NCBI RefSeq assembly: GCF_049723905.1
Contig: NZ_JBJKFD010000001.1
Location: 1,922,001-1,986,000 of the forward strand
DNA: 64,000 nucleotides
Source of the DNA: G963665185 sp049723905
Lineage (GTDB): Bacteria > Desulfobacterota > Desulfovibrionia > Desulfovibrionales > Desulfovibrionaceae
Direction of reading: 5' to 3'
The position numbers and the translations under genes are program-made. Below the pieces are notes generated by a model. It was not told where the DNA came from and did not search any database. It saw nothing but the letters and a program-made list of their open reading frames with translations. Positions 59,372-64,000 of this stretch are shown one piece after another (the stretch's first letter is position 1; every line of letters starts with the position of its first letter).

Positions 59372-60544
59372 ATGTTCACTCTTTCCATCAATTCGTCCAT
59401 CCTCGTCACCTGCCCCAAAGGCATGGCACCATATCTTGAACAGGAAATGAAGGCGCTGGGCTACGCCACAGAGCAACTCGACGCGGGCGTACGCACCACC
59501 GGAACCCTTGCCGACTGCATGCGCCTGAACCTGCACCTGCGCTGCGGGCACCGGGTCCACTACCGCCTCAAACGCTTCGGCGCCATGCACCCGGACATGG
59601 TCTACAACGAGACCAACAGCATGCCCTGGGAAGAGATCATGCGCCCGGACGGCTACCTGAGCGTGCATTGCAATGTTTCGCACCCCAGCATCCGCGACTC
59701 GCGCTTTGCCAACGTGCGGGTAAAGGACGCAATCGCCGACCGCTTCATGGCCAACAACGGAATCCGCCCAGACTCCGGCCCGGACGAAGGCAAGGGCGTG
59801 TGCATATTTCTCTACTGGCGTGGCAAAAAGGCCGAGCTGTTTCTGGACACCACGGGCACGCCCCTGCCCAAACGAGGCTACCGCACCCGTCCCCACCGCG
59901 CGCCCATGCAGGAAACCCTGGCCGCTTCCGTAATATTGGGCACGGGCTGGAAGCCGGACACACATTTCATCAACCCCATGTGCGGCAGCGGCACACTGGC
60001 TATCGAAGCCGGACTCATGGCCTGCAACATCGCGCCGGGCCTGCTGCGCCAGGACTTCGCCTTCCGCCACCTGCTGGATTTCGACCAGGAGAAATGGGAA
60101 GAGATGCGCTCCGAAGCCCGCAAGGCCATGCTGCCCACGCCACCGGCCCGCATCATTGCCACGGACATCGACCCGCTGGCCATTGAAGCGGCCCGCGACA
60201 ATGCAGAGCAGGCCGGACTTGCCGACGCCATTGAATTTTCCGTGTGCGATTTTCGGGAAACCGAGGTGCCGCCCGCGCCGGGGGCCGTGGTGGTGAACCC
60301 GGAATACGGCGAACGGTTGGGCACCCAGGAAAATCTGGAAGAAATTTACGCGGCCCTGGGCGATTTTCTCAAACACCAGTGCAGCGGATATATTGCAGGC
60401 ATTTTTACCGGCAGCCGCCTTCTGGCAAAGCATATCGGCCTGCGCTCCAAATCCAGGGCGCCGTTTTACAACGCCAAGATTCCCTGCACCCTGTTCCGGT
60501 ACGAAATGTGGACAGGGTCGCTCAAGGAAAACAAGCAGAAGTAA
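59372..60544 (+). CDS. RlmL/THUMP-type 23S rRNA methyltransferase
   Basis: This 390-residue protein starts with an NFLD/THUMP region (CPKGMAPYLEQEMKALGY, GHRVHYRLKRF). The UPF0020 methyltransferase begins GTPLPKRGYRTRPHRAP, with the SAM site MCGSGTLAIEAG and ATDIDPLAIEAARDNAEQAG. The catalytic motif is NPEYGER (NPPYGER is usual, so Pro is replaced by Glu). It probably makes m2G in rRNA. The start is taken at ATG 59372. Confidence 0.88.
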   Translation: MFTLSINSSILVTCPKGMAPYLEQEMKALGYATEQLDAGVRTTGTLADCMRLNLHLRCGHRVHYRLKRFGAMHPDMVYNETNSMPWEEIMRPDGYLSVHCNVSHPSIRDSRFANVRVKDAIADRFMANNGIRPDSGPDEGKGVCIFLYWRGKKAELFLDTTGTPLPKRGYRTRPHRAPMQETLAASVILGTGWKPDTHFINPMCGSGTLAIEAGLMACNIAPGLLRQDFAFRHLLDFDQEKWEEMRSEARKAMLPTPPARIIATDIDPLAIEAARDNAEQAGLADAIEFSVCDFRETEVPPAPGAVVVNPEYGERLGTQENLEEIYAALGDFLKHQCSGYIAGIFTGSRLLAKHIGLRSKSRAPFYNAKIPCTLFRYEMWTGSLKENKQK

Positions 60545-60558
60545 GGGATTGGCTCTCG

Positions 60559-60609
60559 AAAATAGAACGCGGCTCTTAATCGTTTAGGTTAAGAGCCGCG
60601 TTCTATTTT
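60559..60609 (+). terminator. perfect 21-bp terminator stem
   Basis: AAAATAGAACGCGGCTCTTAA and its exact complement are separated by a 9-base loop, directly after the methyltransferase gene. It marks the boundary to the AT-rich accessory segment. Confidence 0.9.
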
Positions 60610-60727
60610 GGGGTAGTAAGAGAGTAGGAGGGAATGTGTGAGTTGTCACGGCTTCCGGCTAAATCCGCATATCATCTCGGATTCACTTGCTCAGTGGGTG
60701 GGGACTTTTATTTAGTTATCTATACTA

Positions 60728-61315
60728 TCAGTACTGTTTGGGAAAATATTCTTTCCCTGCTTGCCAAAGATACTTATCGATCTGTTTTGGTGTGTACTTT
60801 TGCAACCCATAAAACATTTTGAAATCCTTAAGAATTAAAACGTATCTTTCATATGACTTCATATCAGCCTTCTTAAACTCACTAAATTTGTCTTTGTTCT
60901 TAAAGTACATCAACAGTTTCTCAACAAAGCTGTCAAAAATAGGGTACGTTTCAGGTTTATGGTGGCTGCAATACTTAGTAGCAAATGAGTAAAAATTTCT
61001 TTGATTTTTTCCAATTTTTGTAATGGCGATCACATTTACCATACTGAGGTCGTTTGCTTTAAGCCTAGCGTCTATATTAAGAGCTATGATGTGTTTAGCT
61101 ACTGCGAACGGTGAAAAAATATTTGTGCTATAGAAGTCATTCAAAGAGCAAACCTTAATCAAAACATCATCAAGCTCTTTGTTCTCTGGGTAGGTCACCG
61201 TGAAGAGCTTTCTCAGGCTGCTTTCTTGAGAAACATAATTTTCCATTGTATCCCATTTCGCGAGGTACGAATCTACGTGGCTTGGGGATGGTGTGGGTAT
61301 AGTTGCTGATAACAC
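60728..61315 (-). CDS. conserved hypothetical, possible OGG/HhH-fold protein
   Basis: This 195-residue AT-rich gene has KVCSLNDFYSTNIFSPFAVAKHI and RNFYSFATKYCSHHKPETYPIFDSFVEKLL. The second motif is a strongly patterned signature that I recall from uncharacterised proteins of accessory regions, some described as OGG-fold DNA-glycosylase-like. That link is from memory and unproven. GTG 61315 or ATG 61246 could be the start. Its base composition differs sharply from the rest of the window. Confidence 0.62.
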   Translation of the reverse strand: MLSATIPTPSPSHVDSYLAKWDTMENYVSQESSLRKLFTVTYPENKELDDVLIKVCSLNDFYSTNIFSPFAVAKHIIALNIDARLKANDLSMVNVIAITKIGKNQRNFYSFATKYCSHHKPETYPIFDSFVEKLLMYFKNKDKFSEFKKADMKSYERYVLILKDFKMFYGLQKYTPKQIDKYLWQAGKEYFPKQY

Positions 61316-61492
61316 TGAAACATCCTTGGTTTGTCGCTCCGCCCATTAGTTCCAATGGCGTTTCCATTTATTTTTCAGAAGTTATTTAATAGAAAAAAAT
61401 ACTTTCTATTATTGCAAGTAGATTTAAAAATCACAAAAAATGAAACTCTCGATCCTGCTTAATCCATGCGCATTCAGATAGAGAGGATTTGG

Positions 61493-62356
61493 TTACTGGT
61501 CTGCAAGCCTTTTCAGCATCTCACTATACTCTTCAATCAAATTAGGTAGCGATTCAGCTCCTCTGAAGAAGGTCTTTGAGTCAAAACCTTGGTCTAATGT
61601 GAGTCCTGTCATCTTTCGAACCCGATCAAGTCCAGCGGGTTCGACATCTCTTGACCAACCACGAAAGATCATGCGTCCTAATCTTCTTTTTGTCGTTTTC
61701 GTGGAACCGATGAATCCGTATTTTTTGACTTTTTCAATTTTGATTACATCAATATAGCCTTTGGATGGGGTTTCAAGGCTAATGGCATTCGCATGGAGTA
61801 TTGAATTTAACTCATTATATGTAATCGTCGGTTTGTCGTATTCTATTGCTCTTGTTTTCCGTTTTAAAAATGTTGCGATAACTTTAATTTCCCCATTCTC
61901 TTTTTTTAGATACTTTTTGTATTCTTTGTAGTTGACCAGTTTGTTCCTGGCAATGTTCACAGTAAGCTTTTCAAATGCTGCGTGTGCAACACTTGGTATT
62001 CTATTCATTGTCCGTAAATAGAAAAAAGCAGTTAGAATGGCAGTCCTCTTATTGCAGTCATGGAAAGGGTGGTTTTGGATTAAACCATATAGGAGTGAAG
62101 CGCATATTTCAAAAGAGTCTTCAGACCAGCACTGTCGAGCGACAGCAGAGCAAAGCATATTTATGTCTTTAGGGCCAATTCCTCCAACTCTTTTTTCTGA
62201 CTCTTTGGAATGATAGAAATAGTCAACTATGTGGTAATGAGCACAAAGCACATCTTTCACACTAATCTGACACCCTGCATATTCTCTGTCCCTTTCGGGT
62301 ATAGAGTTGAAATGGTACTCGAAATCAGGCTTTAATTCTGGGTGATTGAATTCCAT
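61493..62356 (-). CDS. Fic/Doc-family protein with C-terminal extension
   Basis: This 287-residue protein has an N-terminal Doc-like fold with active motif HPFHDCNKRTAILTAF at about residues 94-109. That is HPFxxxNKR, with Cys in place of the Gly/Ala before Asn. Doc/Fic enzymes AMPylate or phosphorylate target proteins. The C-terminal ~140 residues (KPTITYNELNSILHANAIS, VKKYGFIGSTKTTKRRLG) are an additional, unrecognised domain. It is 17 bases downstream of the Mrr relic. No antitoxin gene is evident. Confidence 0.8.
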   Translation of the reverse strand: MEFNHPELKPDFEYHFNSIPERDREYAGCQISVKDVLCAHYHIVDYFYHSKESEKRVGGIGPKDINMLCSAVARQCWSEDSFEICASLLYGLIQNHPFHDCNKRTAILTAFFYLRTMNRIPSVAHAAFEKLTVNIARNKLVNYKEYKKYLKKENGEIKVIATFLKRKTRAIEYDKPTITYNELNSILHANAISLETPSKGYIDVIKIEKVKKYGFIGSTKTTKRRLGRMIFRGWSRDVEPAGLDRVRKMTGLTLDQGFDSKTFFRGAESLPNLIEEYSEMLKRLADQ

Positions 62357-62373
62357 AATCTTCGTCTTATTGC

Positions 62374-62692
62374 TTATACTTTCTCAAACCATCGGCTATC
62401 GACTTCAACTTCCTCGCCCCTCCTAACATTAACTCCCAGACGAAGCTTCTTAAGCATTTCAACGAGGTCATCACCATCAATCAAGTCAATCGGTGAGCCC
62501 TGCGGGTGCCTTTTGGGTTGGGTCTCGTGTAAAATTCCCACTTGTAATAAACAGTCCTTTGCCTACTCTGCGACCATGGCTCCTCTGAAATCTCGAATTG
62601 CCCTAGTCTCACTGAACCTTTATAGCGTTTAGACTGGATTTGTAGTCGATATACTCCTCCATCTATATAAAGCCAAGACTCGAACAAAAAAA
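62374..62692 (-). pseudogene. relic of an Mrr-type restriction endonuclease, truncated and frameshifted
   Basis: Three frames together spell an Mrr C-terminal half. DGGVYRLQIQSKRYKGSV is followed in the next frame by AIRDFRGAM, then in the third by GRRVGKGLFITSGNFTRDPT, then again the second: GSPIDLIDGDDLVEMLKKLRLG ending FEKV-stop at 62374. QSKRYKG and LIDGDDLVE are the family's QxK catalytic strand and C-terminal motif. At least three frameshifts are needed, and the N-terminal half is cut off at the insertion-element end (62693). Confidence 0.85.
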
Positions 62693-63454
62693 GGTTCATC
62701 TCCCAATTCCGGGGTCCATAAAAAGTTGAGGACAACGGCAACCCTCCGTAATCTCGACAGTTCCTACACTTTCGAGAGACACAAGGAGGACACCGTTGTC
62801 CAAGAGCAAGATTACTCGGTTGTTGGGTGGCTGGAAAGGATATCGTATCGGCGCAGTCCTGCGCCATGATATGAACGACGCATATGCCGCCGAGGTAGGG
62901 GCGCAATGTCCGAATGCCGAGATCGTTTACGACCTTTTCCATGTCGTAGCCAAGTATGGGCGCGAGGTCGTGGACCGTGTCCGAGCTGACGAGGCCAACA
63001 AACTCAAAAATGACAAGCAAGGTCGCAAAGTGGTCAAGGGCTCACGCTGGTTGCTCCTGCGCAACAAGAAAAACCTTGCGTATCAGGAAGACCGAATTCG
63101 ACTTTATGATTTGCTCCAGGCCAACAGAAGTCTGATGAAGGTCTACGTACTCAAGGAGGATTTGAAACGGCTCTGGGACTATCGATATCCCAAGGCCGCC
63201 AGGAGGTTCTGGAAAGGCTGGTACAGCCGCGCAATGCAGAGCCGAGTTGCACCGTTTATCAAATTCGCCAAGCGTCTCACAAGCCATACATCAACGGGAT
63301 CATTTCACACTGCCGGTATCCGCTCCATACCAGCCTGCTCGAAGGTATCAACAACAAGATCAAGGTGATCAAACGCATGGGCTACGGCTTCATGGATGAC
63401 GAATACTTTTTCCTGAAAGTCAGAGCCGCCTTTCCCGGAATTGGGAGATGAACC
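62693..63454 (+). mobile_element. deletion-derivative ISL3-family insertion sequence
   Basis: The left end GGTTCATCTCCCAATTCCGG (62693) and the right end (63434-63454) are perfect 21-bp inverted repeats. The element is only 762 bp, about half the usual ISL3 size, because the middle of the transposase gene is missing. The 8 bp outside each end (CAAAAAAA and TTTTCTTT) do not match, so there is no target duplication. Confidence 0.88.
62796..63451 (+). pseudogene. ISL3-type transposase, internally deleted and frameshifted
   Basis: After AAGGAGG the frame opens MSKSKITRLLGGWKGYRI, like a transposase N-terminus, and jumps to the catalytic half HDMNDAYAAEV and IVYDLFHVVAKYGREVVDRVR. Zinc-finger and first catalytic parts are missing. 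Near 63280 a one-base loss shifts the frame; the other frame continues PYINGIISHCRYPLHTSLLE to RAAFPGIGR-stop at 63451. It cannot make an active enzyme. Confidence 0.87.
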
Positions 63455-63599
63455 TTTTCTTTAGACGCAAAGACCGGACCAGAAAAATTCTTTTTCCATT
63501 TTTCAGATAGTAGAATGACTGCGCCACGGCGATTATTGCTTGTTTGTGGTACGCTTCGTGTGCTGCATCGCCTAGGCCCGGAATACGTCTTGCCACCTC

Positions 63600-63614
63600 T
63601 AGACCAGTGGTCTA
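63600..63614. promoter_or_regulatory. TetR-type operator
   Basis: TAGACC-AGT-GGTCTA is a perfect 6-3-6 palindrome 53 bases upstream of the TetR gene start. TAGACC/GGTCTA half-sites are common for this family, so it is probably the autoregulatory operator. Confidence 0.75.
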
Positions 63615-63667
63615 AAAGTTTTTTCGTCGTTCATGCAAATGACCCTATTAGGTCAGAGGAGGGTTCC

Positions 63668-64000
63668 TTGGGCTTACGAAATGACACCAACCAACGCCTT
63701 GCGGCACTTTCGAAAGTGGACAAGGCACGATGGCTGGATCCGGCAGAACAGGAATTTCGTGACTTGGGCTTCGCGAAAGCGTCTCTTAACCGAATTTTGG
63801 CGTCGGTAAAGGCAAGCAAGGGGCAATTTTACTACTACTTTGCCAACAAGGAGGCTCTTTATCGTGCCGTAGTCGAACGGGCGCTTAAACAGTTTGTCGT
63901 AAAGCTTGATGTGCATCCTCCCCTCGTATGCGCGTCAGCTACCGAGTTCTGGAAGGAAACTACTGAAATAATCGCCAATGTTTCCAGTGCATTTCGCGCA
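63668..64000 (+). CDS. TetR/AcrR-family regulator, 3' end outside window
   Basis: The first 111 residues are present, from TTG 63668 (AGAGGAGG 5 bases upstream) to the window end. The DNA-binding domain has DPAEQEFRDLGFAKASLNRIL and the recognition helix SKGQFYYYFANKEALYRAVVERAL, typical for TetR. Effector domain and target gene lie beyond the edge. It starts 216 bases after the insertion element. Confidence 0.88.
   Translation, partial: MGLRNDTNQRLAALSKVDKARWLDPAEQEFRDLGFAKASLNRILASVKASKGQFYYYFANKEALYRAVVERALKQFVVKLDVHPPLVCASATEFWKETTEIIANVSSAFRA

Noticed and set aside
62481..63020. A 179-codon minus-strand frame bridging the IS and the Mrr relic
   Set aside because: Its first half is antisense to the transposase remnant and its second half is one of three frames of the broken Mrr gene; it is a chance fusion.

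Overview
The window looks like a chromosomal stretch of a sulfate-reducing deltaproteobacterium of the Desulfovibrio/Pseudodesulfovibrio group. The evidence is an electron-bifurcating NfnAB transhydrogenase pair, an oxygen-sensitive class III ribonucleotide reductase (nrdD/nrdG), a bacteriohemerythrin, a rhodanese-ferritin fusion, a clostridial/Thermoanaerobacter-type NADP alcohol dehydrogenase, CRP/HcpR-like operators, a GC-rich core and strongly AT-rich spacers. Taxonomy is inferred from gene content only.

Layout. 1-1039: truncated Bcr/CflA drug-efflux MFS gene (-). 1974-6772: complete livKHMGF branched-chain amino acid ABC operon, then a HAD phosphatase, a rhodanese-ferritin protein and a MerR-MFS operon with a textbook 19-bp-spacer MerR promoter. 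10.7-16.3 kb: stand-alone HD-GYP, DUF481 outer-membrane protein, a VgrG3-like lysozyme-fold protein and a FapA/DUF342 protein. 16.3-19.8 kb: znuBCA-type metal importer and a K+ channel. 20.8-23.6 kb: ffh-rpsP-KH-rimM translation/secretion operon that ends without trmD. 24-30.7 kb: outer-membrane barrel, UbiB-like kinase/phasin pair, hemerythrin, marR/NicO metal-efflux pair, M48-TPR lipoprotein. 31-40 kb: a large chemoreceptor, Lrp/AsnC regulator, alcohol dehydrogenase and nrdGD behind a cobalamin riboswitch. 40.4-49 kb: small exported proteins, a probable small RNA, nfnAB, a geranylgeranyl-reductase-like flavoprotein and mutM. 49-60.5 kb: ChaN-PDZ lipoprotein, PaaK-like ligase, transglutaminase protein, GAF-HD-GYP, PEGA-like lipoprotein, TPR-OGT and an RlmL-like methyltransferase. 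60.6-64 kb: an AT-rich accessory tail with a conserved unknown protein, a Fic/Doc protein, a frameshifted Mrr restriction-endonuclease relic, a deletion-derivative ISL3-type element with perfect terminal repeats, and the start of a TetR regulator with its operator.

The most unusual structure is a family of about 120-125 bp nested imperfect palindromes: ten near-complete copies plus three deletion derivatives between 12.4 and 48.3 kb. Their central hairpin keeps a TCTTC-type loop while the stem bases covary between copies, and three copies end on, or one base short of, the stop codon of the neighbouring gene. Other control signals are a cobalamin riboswitch on the class III reductase, a G8 homopolymer inside the nfnAB promoter spacer, twin CRP-like operators in front of the alcohol dehydrogenase, and three arrays of short tandem repeats (9, 9 and 15 bp) just after genes.

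Functionally the window combines amino-acid and metal uptake, redox balancing, anaerobic dNTP synthesis, c-di-GMP turnover and chemotaxis, and envelope maintenance. It ends in a mobile, defence-like segment.
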